From Candidatus Peregrinibacteria bacterium (GTDB lineage: Bacteria; Patescibacteriota; Gracilibacteria; Peribacterales; Peribacteraceae): DNA of 64,000 bases. The number at the start of each line of letters is the position of its first letter. Position 1 is the first letter of the stretch. This document shows positions 8,705 through 16,220 of the stretch, in pieces. The DNA lies in the NCBI GenBank assembly GCA_016186175.1, contig JACPMB010000009.1, forward strand, positions 1-64,000, written 5' to 3'. A program made the translations under genes and the position numbers. A model generated the notes under the pieces. The model ran no database searches. It had not been told where the DNA came from and worked only from the letters and a program-made list of their open reading frames with translations.

Positions 8705-9343
8705 TTACTCCAGACTTCTTCTGCCCGCGAGCGCTTCCCGGAGAGTGCCCTGGTCCGCGAATTCTATATCTGCCCCCATAGGCAGTCCGTGCGCCAGACG
8801 TGTGATTTTTGGAACAAGCTTCTGAAGCTTGAGCCTCAGATAGCTGGCTGTCGCTTCGCCCTCGACGTCGGGATTCATCGCAAGAATGATTTCCGCAATT
8901 TCTCCTGATCCGGCGCGATCAATTAACTCTTTCAATTTCAGCTGCTCCGGGCCCATCCCGTCTATGGGGGAAAGGACGCCGTGAAGAACATGATACAGGC
9001 CGGTATAAGACGTTTTCTCGAAGGCGACGACGTCCAGCGGACTTTCCACCACTAAAACGGTGCGGCGATCGCGGGAAGAATCTCTGCATAATTCGCAATT
9101 TTCCTCAGTCGTCACCATCTGGCATGTCGCACAATGCAGGAGTTCATTTTTGAGTTTTTGCAGAGCCGCGCCGAGCGCCTCGGGCGACGCCCTGGCGCTT
9201 CGCAACAGATGAAATGTCAGACGCTCCGCGGATTTCGGACCGATCCCGGGAAGTTTGCTGAATTCTTCGATTGTCCTCTGAATTTGCAAAGGAAGAAGCG
9301 GCACGGCCTTACAATACACCTTTGTATTGCCCATTATTTTCAT
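8705..9343 (-). CDS. recR: Recombination mediator RecR
   Basis: RecR acts with RecO/RecF to load RecA at gaps. The sequence shows the helix-hairpin-helix (KLPGIGPKSAERLTFHLL), the four-Cys zinc motif (CATC...CELC) and the Toprim domain (VVESPLDVVAFE; NPDVEGEATA), ending in a typical Walker-like tail. It begins 14 nt after the smpB stop, so smpB-recR is probably one unit. The start at 9343 could be replaced by an in-frame ATG at 9334. RecF and RecO are not in the window. Confidence 0.95.
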   Translation of the reverse strand: MKIMGNTKVYCKAVPLLPLQIQRTIEEFSKLPGIGPKSAERLTFHLLRSARASPEALGAALQKLKNELLHCATCQMVTTEENCELCRDSSRDRRTVLVVESPLDVVAFEKTSYTGLYHVLHGVLSPIDGMGPEQLKLKELIDRAGSGEIAEIILAMNPDVEGEATASYLRLKLQKLVPKITRLAHGLPMGADIEFADQGTLREALAGRRSLE

Positions 9344-9357
9344 TTTTCAGAAGGTTC

Positions 9358-9798
9358 CTATATTTCCCTCTTTTCCCTCAACCTCCTGGCGATCTCCCGA
9401 GTCTTTATAGTTTCCCGCTTATCAGCCTTCTTTCTTCCGCGTCCGAGCCCGACGATTATTTTAATGAATTTTCCTGCGCGGACCTCGAGCGGAATTATTG
9501 ACATTCCCTTTTGTTCCGATCCCCGGCGCAATTTGGCCAGCTCGTTCTTTTTTAAGAGCAACAGACGATCGCGGTGTTCCTCATGCCCTACGCCTGGCCC
9601 GCTGAACGCATACTTGCTGATCCCCGCGCCTTTTAAGACCGGCCTGCCGTCATGGAATGAAACGTATGATCCGGAAAGGTTGACGTGTCCGCGGCGGCAT
9701 GACTTCGCCTCAGAACCCGTTAGGACGATGCCTGCCTCGACTGTTTCGATAACTTCGTAGTCATACCGCGCCCTGCGGTTTTGCGCGACCATCTTCAT
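9358..9798 (-). CDS. smpB: SsrA (tmRNA)-binding protein SmpB
   Basis: SmpB binds tmRNA and is needed for trans-translation rescue of stalled ribosomes. Conserved features are the N-terminal NRRARYDYEVIETVEAGIVL segment, GSEAKSCR, the central ISKYAF...HEEHRDR-LLL segment and the basic C-terminal tail KKADKRETIKTREIARRL. The frame is open to 9873, but the family N-terminus fits the ATG at 9798, and TACAAT lies 6 nt before it. A tmRNA gene was not found in the window; the RNA just upstream at 9.9-10.07 kb does not resemble tmRNA. Confidence 0.95.
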   Translation of the reverse strand: MKMVAQNRRARYDYEVIETVEAGIVLTGSEAKSCRRGHVNLSGSYVSFHDGRPVLKGAGISKYAFSGPGVGHEEHRDRLLLLKKNELAKLRRGSEQKGMSIIPLEVRAGKFIKIIVGLGRGRKKADKRETIKTREIARRLREKREI

Positions 9799-9866
9799 GC
9801 ATGCATTGTAGAGACAAACGCGCCGGTGAATATTCATAGGGGTTCTGTGAAAGACCGGAATTGCAT

Positions 9867-9894
9867 TTGACAAATTTCGATAATAAAGTATACT
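9867..9894 (+). promoter_or_regulatory. Strong sigma70-like promoter of a small RNA
   Basis: TTGACA, a 16-nt spacer and TATACT form one of the closest consensus matches I saw in the window. Transcription would begin near 9901. No convincing open reading frame follows, but a structured region and a terminator do. Confidence 0.8.
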
Positions 9895-9900
9895 TTCTAA

Positions 9901-10068
9901 TGTCAGACGCGTGTGATCTCCCGCTCCAGTCTGATCTGAGCGTAAAGAAACTATTACAAAGCCATCCCTCTTTCAGATCAGACTGGTGCGGGGCGATCCC
10001 TGCACTTGCAGAGGCGCTCCTGACGATATCCAGGGGCTTCACCTTAGTAGGGCGCGGCCCCTGTTTTT
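9901..10068 (+). ncRNA. Structured small RNA, candidate 6S RNA
   Basis: About 165 nt are bounded by a consensus promoter and an intrinsic terminator. The RNA can fold as a rod. GTCAG (9902-9906) pairs with CTGAC (near 10018), and CCCGC (9920-9924) with GCGGG. A perfect 14-bp arm, CCAGTCTGATCTGA (9926-9939) with TCAGATCAGACTGG (9973-9986), closes a 33-nt loop. Between the outer and inner stems is a large open region whose 3' side holds a small hairpin (CTGC-ACTT-GCAG). A closing stem, a central bubble with a 3'-side hairpin and a terminal arm is the 6S RNA plan, which imitates open promoter DNA. The identification rests on shape only; the RNA is a little shorter than typical 6S. SRP RNA and tmRNA signatures are absent. 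Confidence 0.55.
10031..10068 (+). terminator. Intrinsic terminator after the small RNA
   Basis: CAGGGGC (10031-10037) pairs with GCCCCTG (10057-10063) and is followed by TTTTT. The hairpin overlaps the 3' end of the convergent gene at 10044-10604. Confidence 0.75.
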
Positions 10069-10604
10069 GATTGAATTTTTTTCCGTTTTGCCTTTCTGCT
10101 GCCTATTACCGCGCCCAGCGTCGTGAACGCGACTAAATCCAGCCCGAATCCGGATCGCGGTAATTGCTCCCCGTGTGTGGAAACATTTGAGGCAACATGC
10201 TGTGCATCTTCTTTTGTCGGAACACTCAGGTCGGCTGCCCGGGAGTCTGCATAAGAATCCTCTTCCGGCAGATGCACATTTTCCTGCGCCGGCTCATTTA
10301 TCGCCGTTTCTGAAGGTACAGCATAATCGGGCGATCCGGAGCTGAACTGTGTTTCCCGTGCTAGCGCGGCGGCCGCGGGAGCGACATATGACGACGTCCG
10401 CGCCACGAAGCGCGGATCAATATATCTGATTGATGAGGAGCTGTTTCTGTCATAGTCGCCGCCGGTGAGCGTTTTTGTCGGCCACACGGCCGCTTGCAGT
10501 CTGCTCGATGTGAACGCATACCCCTGGTAGAGCACCAACGCCATCGCAGCGCCCATAAGGGCGCCGAGAAGTTGTTTTCGGATGGTGAGTTTGTTTTCAG
10601 CCAT
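10044..10604 (-). CDS. Membrane-anchored extracytoplasmic protein with LPxSG-like C-terminus
   Basis: I do not recognise the family. The 186-residue protein has an N-terminal hydrophobic segment after a basic leader (about residues 12-30). A low-complexity Ala/Ser/Asp/Glu-rich middle follows. The C-terminus reads LPRSG, then a ~16-residue hydrophobic stretch and the basic tail SRKAKRKK. That last arrangement resembles a sortase sorting signal, though with Ser for Thr; it could equally be a simple membrane anchor. TATAAT lies 8 nt before the ATG, inside the end of the upstream cytidylyltransferase gene, so it may also be transcribed on its own. Confidence 0.65.
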   Translation of the reverse strand: MAENKLTIRKQLLGALMGAAMALVLYQGYAFTSSRLQAAVWPTKTLTGGDYDRNSSSSIRYIDPRFVARTSSYVAPAAAALARETQFSSGSPDYAVPSETAINEPAQENVHLPEEDSYADSRAADLSVPTKEDAQHVASNVSTHGEQLPRSGFGLDLVAFTTLGAVIGSRKAKRKKIQSKTGAAPY

Positions 10605-10613
10605 TTCACGACA

Positions 10614-11009
10614 TTATAGCTCAAAATCGGAGATTTTTCCATAGCTGCTCTTAAACGCCCATGGCTCGAATGCAGGCAACCTTTCTATGTGACAGGAAAA
10701 ATCAGCTTCAGACACTCCGGGGGGCATTTTTTGATCATATCCGAGCAGCACAAGATCAGGACGCATTGATCGTACCGGCATAAAAAAATCTCCGGAATCG
10801 CCGAAAATTACATTCGCAGACGGAAAAAGTTTTTTTATCGCTTCCGCCCGCTCGCTTGCGGGCTGTGACGGCGGACGGCCTTTTATGCGTTTCACGTTTT
10901 CATCCAAGGCAACGACGACCGTGACGTCGCCTCTTTTCGCCGCTTCCGCAAGAACAAACGCATGGCCTGGATGAAAACGGTCGAATGTACCAAATAAGAG
11001 GACGCGCAT
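10614..11009 (-). CDS. Cytidylyltransferase-like nucleotidyltransferase (HxGH family)
   Basis: The 131-residue protein is a single Rossmann-like nucleotidyltransferase domain with the GTFDRFHPGH signature at residues 7-16. That signature binds the nucleotide triphosphate in TagD-like glycerol-3-phosphate cytidylyltransferases and related FAD/CoA enzymes. It lacks the C-terminal RYVSTT segment typical of TagD, so the substrate cannot be assigned. Its ATG overlaps the stop of the upstream 685-residue membrane protein gene by one base (TAATG), implying translational coupling and possibly a shared envelope role. Confidence 0.8.
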   Translation of the reverse strand: MRVLLFGTFDRFHPGHAFVLAEAAKRGDVTVVVALDENVKRIKGRPPSQPASERAEAIKKLFPSANVIFGDSGDFFMPVRSMRPDLVLLGYDQKMPPGVSEADFSCHIERLPAFEPWAFKSSYGKISDFEL

Positions 11010-13066
11010 TATCGTGTGGCTAAATCAACGACGTATACTCTCTTTTCGTCAAGGACATACATCCGGCTTTCATCCGGATCCACATAAATATCCTGCAATA
11101 TCCCTATCTGCTCTCCTTCCAAAACGTATTGCCTGAGATACGACGACTCGCCTGCAGCGCTGCTGTCAGTGGCAACGATTACACGCCCTTTTCCCTGTGT
11201 CGGATCCAGGAAGTAAAAGTTGCCTCCGGGCACTTTGAAGATTTTTGTTGCGCCCTTCAGCACCGGGTATGCTCCGCCGGAAGTGTTCGCCGTGGATGCC
11301 GGCGCCCCTCCGGGAGCGTGAACGATGACGAACGGCTGCACTTCGCCGCGCAGAAGTTTTAGGATCACGCCTCCTTCTTTGAGCACATACACGCTCGCGT
11401 CAATCGCCATATCAACCGCCCCGGCGAGATCGCCGTTCACGTTGTACTGGACGGGAGCGGAGTAGCGATTGGAGAGCCGCTCATATTTGAATATCTGGTT
11501 CTTGTCCGGAACCAGCACATAGAGATATCGCAGATACGATTCGACGTCTTTGCCGGTCGTCCAGCCGGTAGGATCCTCCGTTTTCATTGGAATTACCTGA
11601 TTCGCCGAAAGCTCAACGACGCTGTTGCCGGTTGTCATGAACACCTGTGATTTATACCGTGCAAAATTGGCTCCCTGCAGTATAAGATCGTCTTCCGTCA
11701 GCTGTTTTGGCTCGTCAAGACGATTGAGCAGCACGCGATACCCGCTCTCACGATCGTAAACGAGAAATTCGCCGTCGCCGAGCCCGATCAAGCCGTGCGC
11801 GACAACGCTAGTATTTTTGGAGCTCAGATTCACCAACACCCTGGCCGGCATTCTGATTATATTGTTGATCTCTTCTTTTTTGCCGCGTATCTGATCAATG
11901 AGACTCATGGCTTCGTTCCGGAACTGGCCGGACGCGTTGCTTATCACCTGTTTCGCCTGTTCTTCCGCTCCTTCCAGCACGCGGTTGGCGCCGTCAATGT
12001 CGCCAGCCAGACGGCGGTTGTCCGCCGTTCTGAGTTCATCGGTGATTTGCGTCACGAGCTCGCTGAGTTCCGCGCGGGTTTTGCTTCTTTGACTGCTCGT
12101 CATAAGGCTCACTACGAGCCAGATGACCAGAAACGCTCCAATGGCGCCCGCGAGAAGAAACAGATGCGCGCGGCGCTTGCGTTTTGGATCCTTAAGATCA
12201 CGAATAAATTCTCTCCCCTTTTCCTGAAGAGATTGGAGACTGCCGTAGCTTATGAATTTTTCCGCCCAGCGATTCCCCAAAAACGCGCCGGCCGCATGGC
12301 CGGCTGAACGCGCCAGAGACAGCAGAGTATCCACGATGGCTCCTGCCGCGCCCGCCATACCGCGTTGCGAACGCCGTGCCGTCCCCGCGCGCCGGGGCTG
12401 TAGCGCCGATTTTGCGCGGGATTCCGCCGGAGGAATCGTTTGCCCGGCGCCGCGGCCAGGAAAATGCACAGTTGCAATTGCCGCCGTTTCTTTCTCGCTT
12501 TCCAGAGCGGCGATAACCTCATCCAGCAAGCGGTCGCCCTGGTGCACGTGCTGCGATAACTGCGCCGGAGTGAGTACTCTTAAAAGTCTCTGTGTTGATA
12601 AAACGACCGCGTCTCCGGCTTCCAGAATTCCGCTGCTGATGTGCACGAACGCCGCAACCGGCCTTCCTTTGGTGTATTCGGTGATTTGGCTGGCCGTCCC
12701 GCCGCGGATTAGATACGCTTCCGCTCTCCCGGCAGCCGACACGTGAATCTGGCCTTTACGATCTGCAACGGCGATAATTGCGTGTATGTCATCCAGCGTC
12801 CCGGAAATCAAAAATCCTTTCAGCAACCCGTTCAATTCTTTTAGCGTGCCATCAAGCCTGTTCCACATTTCGCCCTCCGTTCCAAGCAGAGAGTTCTTCA
12901 CGATGGTCGTGCACTCGTCCTTGATCGTCTTTCCATTCTGCGCATGGGCTTCTCCATGCAAAAGCAGGCACGCCTGTTCCCCGCCGGCGGAAGAGAACGC
13001 AACAGAGGCCAGCGACGTGCCGGCCGCAGGTGCCCTCGTCTCGCCTGTACGGACGACGATATCCAT
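11009..13066 (-). CDS. PP2C-like domain / membrane segment / coiled coil / beta-propeller-like protein
   Basis: Residues about 1-210 resemble a PP2C (SpoIIE/Stp-like) phosphatase fold. Visible matches are AGRAEAYLIRGG, comparable to the PP2C GNSRxYLxR strand, and GDAVVLST, comparable to GDxxLLCSDG. The acidic metal ligands are not all evident, so it may be a pseudophosphatase. A basic linker leads to one membrane span (about 300-322), a coiled coil (about 330-400) and ~280 residues of repeated beta-strand units that suggest an outward-facing beta-propeller. The topology suggests a cytoplasmic PP2C-like module linked to an external sensor. It is the first gene of an operon with the cytidylyltransferase and is divergent from RNase J. 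Confidence 0.7.
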   Translation of the reverse strand: MDIVVRTGETRAPAAGTSLASVAFSSAGGEQACLLLHGEAHAQNGKTIKDECTTIVKNSLLGTEGEMWNRLDGTLKELNGLLKGFLISGTLDDIHAIIAVADRKGQIHVSAAGRAEAYLIRGGTASQITEYTKGRPVAAFVHISSGILEAGDAVVLSTQRLLRVLTPAQLSQHVHQGDRLLDEVIAALESEKETAAIATVHFPGRGAGQTIPPAESRAKSALQPRRAGTARRSQRGMAGAAGAIVDTLLSLARSAGHAAGAFLGNRWAEKFISYGSLQSLQEKGREFIRDLKDPKRKRRAHLFLLAGAIGAFLVIWLVVSLMTSSQRSKTRAELSELVTQITDELRTADNRRLAGDIDGANRVLEGAEEQAKQVISNASGQFRNEAMSLIDQIRGKKEEINNIIRMPARVLVNLSSKNTSVVAHGLIGLGDGEFLVYDRESGYRVLLNRLDEPKQLTEDDLILQGANFARYKSQVFMTTGNSVVELSANQVIPMKTEDPTGWTTGKDVESYLRYLYVLVPDKNQIFKYERLSNRYSAPVQYNVNGDLAGAVDMAIDASVYVLKEGGVILKLLRGEVQPFVIVHAPGGAPASTANTSGGAYPVLKGATKIFKVPGGNFYFLDPTQGKGRVIVATDSSAAGESSYLRQYVLEGEQIGILQDIYVDPDESRMYVLDEKRVYVVDLATR

Positions 13067-13273
13067 CGAGAAGGAAGGCTACCCCCGGCAACATGCCGGG
13101 GCAAGATGAGACTGCTTACGAAGCGTATCAGCATCGTTTCTGCAAAATATCAAACTAAAAAAACATTGGATATAAGCCAAAAAACATGCTTTGCGACATC
13201 AATGCTATTGTTTTTTCATAGTTCCGGGAGTACAGTGACGGCGGATTAATTTTATTCATTGACTCACCCGGAC

Positions 13274-15130
13274 ATGTTAGAAGTTAACGGAGGAGGCATC
13301 CAGCCCCAGGCGCCTTCGCAGAATCAGGGGGGGCAATCGTTAGGCAAGCCAAGATTCGCAGGGCCGCCAGGCGGGCGACGCAGGCGCCGCCGCAGAGGAC
13401 GTCGCGCAGTAGTTACAACCCGTCCGCAACAAACAATACAGCCCTTAGCCACCATGAACGCCGGAAAAGGCCTTCGTCTCTACCCGCTGGGAGGTTTTGA
13501 GCAGGTCGGGCGCAACTGTTTTGTCATAGACGTGGACGGTGACCTGTACATCATAGATTTGGGGCTTCAGTTTCCGGACGAAGACATGCTGGGAATAGAT
13601 TATTTGATACCGGATTTGTCGGCTTTGCGCGGCAGAGAGAGTCGCATCAAGGCGATTCTCTTCACTCACGGGCACCTGGATCATATCGGCGCGGTTCAGC
13701 ATCTGCTTCCGCAGTTGCACTTTCCTCCGTGTTACGGCACCAGGCTGACGATGGCGTTCGTCAAAAAGCGCCTGGACGAGGAGGGACTGACCGGCAAAGC
13801 GCGCCTCCATAGCGTCAATTTCCGCGAAAAGGTCCGTCTGGGGAAAATCGAAGCTGAATTTCTGCGAGTCACGCATTCGATCCCGGATTCCGCCGCTGTC
13901 GCTGTTCACACGCCGTACGGCAGAATAGTCCATACCGGAGACTTCAAATTCGACATGACTCCGACGAACGAACCCCCGGCGGATTTCGCGCGGCTTGCGG
14001 AACTGGGCGACGAAGGGGTGCTGGCGATCATCGCTGATTCCACCAACGCCACCAGACCGGGCCACAGCAAAAGCGAGAGGGAAATTTCGGAAACGCTCTT
14101 CGGCCTGATCCGGGACGCCAAAGGCCGCGTGATAATCTCAACGTTCAGTTCGCTGCTCAACCGGATTGCTCAGGTCGTTGACCATGCCAAGACGTTCAAC
14201 CGCAAAGTATTCATTTCCGGCAGGAGCATGGAAACTAACATAGAGATCGCCGAGAATCTGGGATACCTAAAAACGCCGCGCGGCCTGATACGGAAAGTGA
14301 ATCCGGCGATGGATAGGCTCCCGGACAACGAAATTTTGATCATCACCACGGGCAGCCAGGGAGAGGAAATGGCCGGCCTGGCTCGAATCGGCCTCGGCAC
14401 GCACAGGCACATCGCCGTTAAAAAAGGCGACACTGTGATACTGAGCAGCAATCCGATTTTGGGCAATGAGCGCGCCGTAGCGAAGGTCATCAATAATTTG
14501 GATTTGCAGGGGGCAATCGTTAAAACCAACGCCGAGCTAGCATTGCACACGACGGGGCACGGATACCAGCAGGACCTGCTTTTGATGCACCGCCTGGTGC
14601 GCGCAAGGCACGTGATCCCGGAACACGGCGAGCCGCACATGCGCGTGGCGCACGCGGGGCTTGCAAAGAGCCTCGGTTACCCGGACAACCAGACACACTT
14701 GATGATCAACGGCGACATATTGGAATTCGACGACAAAGGCGACGCCCGCCGCAGCAAGACCAAACTTCCTTTCCGAGACGTCATCATAGACGGCCGCGGA
14801 TCGGCTGGCGAAGGCGAGCGCACGCTCCTTGACCGGAAGCTGATGAGCAACGCCGGCGCCATCATCGTCGTGTTTAAGGCGTACGCGGAAAGCAAGCGGC
14901 TCGTTGGCAATCCGGAGGTGATCAGCCGCGGGCTCCTCTACGGTTCCGAGCAGGCGCAGATCACCAAAGAGATCGTGGACGCCGCAAGACGCGCCTACGA
15001 CGAAGAGCTCAACAGAGGGGAGAAGGACAGAAAGGCCCTTAAGAGAGCGGTGACCGGCGCTCTCTTCCGCTATTTCGACCGCAAGCTCGATAGAGAACCG
15101 ATGGTCATACCGTTTGTGGTGGAGGTGTGA
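13274..15130 (+). CDS. rnj: Ribonuclease J (metallo-beta-lactamase/beta-CASP)
   Basis: RNase J is the 5'-3' exo/endonuclease for mRNA decay and rRNA maturation in bacteria lacking RNase E. The core carries the metal motif HGHLDHIG, the segment DSTNATRPGHSKSE, the beta-CASP motif (STFSSLLNRI...SGRSM) and the late motif EHGEPHMRV, then the C-terminal domain. An N-terminal extension of about 60 residues is Gln/Gly-rich with an uninterrupted Arg run (GGRRRRRRRGRR), probably an RNA-binding tail. The ATG at 13274 is preferred. A TTG at 13259 in the same frame and an internal ATG at 13454, just before the core (NAGKGLRLYPLGG), are alternatives. A partial second copy of its 3' end lies at 16028-16130. 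Confidence 0.95.
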   Translation: MLEVNGGGIQPQAPSQNQGGQSLGKPRFAGPPGGRRRRRRRGRRAVVTTRPQQTIQPLATMNAGKGLRLYPLGGFEQVGRNCFVIDVDGDLYIIDLGLQFPDEDMLGIDYLIPDLSALRGRESRIKAILFTHGHLDHIGAVQHLLPQLHFPPCYGTRLTMAFVKKRLDEEGLTGKARLHSVNFREKVRLGKIEAEFLRVTHSIPDSAAVAVHTPYGRIVHTGDFKFDMTPTNEPPADFARLAELGDEGVLAIIADSTNATRPGHSKSEREISETLFGLIRDAKGRVIISTFSSLLNRIAQVVDHAKTFNRKVFISGRSMETNIEIAENLGYLKTPRGLIRKVNPAMDRLPDNEILIITTGSQGEEMAGLARIGLGTHRHIAVKKGDTVILSSNPILGNERAVAKVINNLDLQGAIVKTNAELALHTTGHGYQQDLLLMHRLVRARHVIPEHGEPHMRVAHAGLAKSLGYPDNQTHLMINGDILEFDDKGDARRSKTKLPFRDVIIDGRGSAGEGERTLLDRKLMSNAGAIIVVFKAYAESKRLVGNPEVISRGLLYGSEQAQITKEIVDAARRAYDEELNRGEKDRKALKRAVTGALFRYFDRKLDREPMVIPFVVEV

Positions 15131-15170
15131 ATAAACCGCGACATGTCCCGTGAAGGTGTAAGCTGGGTAC

Positions 15171-15359
15171 ATGCATACATGGGATTACGATCGACGCACG
15201 CTCACCGATGATGAAGTCGGCCAGCGTTGGAAACTGGAGCGCATGATTCTCTACGGTCTCGGCGGCGAGAAAATCGATGCCGACCTTTTGCGAAAGCATT
15301 TGCCGTACTTGAACATCCCCGAAGACCGACGTTGTTTCCTCACACTGATACTCCGATGA
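15171..15359 (+). CDS. Small partner protein of AbiEii-type toxin, putative antitoxin (62 aa)
   Basis: This 62-residue, charged protein (starts MHTWDYDRRTLTDDEVGQ) precedes the nucleotidyltransferase toxin gene and overlaps it by the ATGA arrangement, so the two are translationally coupled. I do not recognise a named domain. It lacks the winged-helix length of AbiEi. A role as antitoxin or DNA-binding partner is inferred from gene order alone. TAAGCT lies 6 nt before the ATG. Confidence 0.6.
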   Translation: MHTWDYDRRTLTDDEVGQRWKLERMILYGLGGEKIDADLLRKHLPYLNIPEDRRCFLTLILR

Positions 15360-16021
15360 CGACCGCAGATATTCTTACCGCGTCGCAAAAGGAAGTCTTG
15401 CGGATGATCGCGGGGGAAAAGGATTTGTCGCAAACATTCACGCTCAGCGGCGGCACGGCGCTCGCCGCATTCCATTTGTTCCATCGAATCTCCGACGATC
15501 TCGATTTCTTTTCGACGGATCCTGTGGACGATCTCCGGGTACGCAGGTTCGCGGAAAGCGCGCGACAAAGCCTCGGCGCCGATTCTATGGAAGCCAATCG
15601 CCTCTATGACCGTCATCTCTTCGTTCTACATATGAAAAACAGTGGCCCCATTAAAATCGAATTCACTCACTATCCCTATCCCGCATTGGAGCAGCCGGCC
15701 ATCCGGAACGGAGTGCGTGTCGAAAGCCTGCGCGACATCGCGACAGACAAGCTCGCGGCGCTCCTCGACCGGTTTGAGCCGAAAGACTACTACGACATCC
15801 ACGCGCTCCTGGACGGGAGGCATACCTCGCTTGCGACGATGCGCACCGATCTTCAGACGAAGTTTCATATCACCGCCGATGCCGTTCAACTCGGAGCAGC
15901 GCTGGCTCGGGCCCAGAGACTCCCCATTCTTCCCCATTTGCGAACGCCCGTACGCAAAGAAGACATTCAGGATTTCTTTGCGCGGCTGGCGGAGGATTTA
16001 AAGCCGGAGGTGATGCGATAA
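15356..16021 (+). CDS. AbiEii/AbiGii-family nucleotidyltransferase toxin
   Basis: AbiEii-type toxins are DNA-polymerase-beta-fold nucleotidyltransferases in phage-defence or toxin-antitoxin pairs; characterised members modify tRNA acceptor ends. The 221-residue product shows the family signature GGTALA...HRISDDLDFF (about residues 34-55), with the two catalytic acids in DDLDF. The later DKLAAL...KDYYDIHALL segment supplies the conserved Lys and Asp. The start at 15356 overlaps the partner gene by 4 nt. The pair lies between RNase J and a degraded duplicate of the RNase J 3' end, suggesting arrival by an insertion event. Confidence 0.85.
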   Translation: MTTADILTASQKEVLRMIAGEKDLSQTFTLSGGTALAAFHLFHRISDDLDFFSTDPVDDLRVRRFAESARQSLGADSMEANRLYDRHLFVLHMKNSGPIKIEFTHYPYPALEQPAIRNGVRVESLRDIATDKLAALLDRFEPKDYYDIHALLDGRHTSLATMRTDLQTKFHITADAVQLGAALARAQRLPILPHLRTPVRKEDIQDFFARLAEDLKPEVMR

Positions 16022-16027
16022 TTTTCT

Positions 16028-16130
16028 GAGGGCTCCTCTACGGCTCCGAGCGGGCGCAGATCACCAAAGAGATCGTGGACGCCGCAAGGCGCGCCTACAA
16101 CGAAGAGCTCAACGGGGGGGAGGAGGTATG
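16028..16130 (+). pseudogene. Partial duplicate of the RNase J gene 3' end
   Basis: Bases 16030-16123 match 14930-15023 inside RNase J at an offset of 1100 with about six substitutions. The reading frame is kept (GLLYGSERAQITKE...), and it then jumps over about 100 bases to the RNase J-like ending EV-stop. Substitutions include Gln to Arg, Asp to Asn and Arg to Gly, so it is no longer under the same constraint. Similarity continues weakly past the stop (CGACTTGTCCCG here, CGACATGTCCCG at 15140). Confidence 0.85.
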
Positions 16131-16140
16131 AACCGACTTG

Positions 16141-16175
16141 TCCCGCGAAGCTCGCCGCAGGCGAGCGAAGTGGGA
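16141..16175. repeat. REP-like imperfect palindrome
   Basis: TCCCGC-GAAG-CTCGCC-GCA-GGCGAG-CGAA-GTGGGA forms a hairpin with an internal bulge. It lies between the RNase J fragment and the convergent 1925-residue gene and could serve as a transcription barrier. Confidence 0.6.
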
Positions 16176-16220
16176 TGGTAATTCCGGTCATGGTTGAAAC
16201 GTGCCCGCCAGTTGAGCTAC

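Noticed and set aside
9901-10068. Small RNA as tmRNA or SRP RNA
   Set aside because: It is too short for tmRNA and has no tRNA-like ends or tag frame. The SRP GGAA tetraloop and conserved asymmetric loop are absent.
9761-10070. Short open frames on both strands near the small RNA
   Set aside because: Both run through the inverted repeat and terminator, and the minus one also overlaps the smpB start. Composition is not coding-like.
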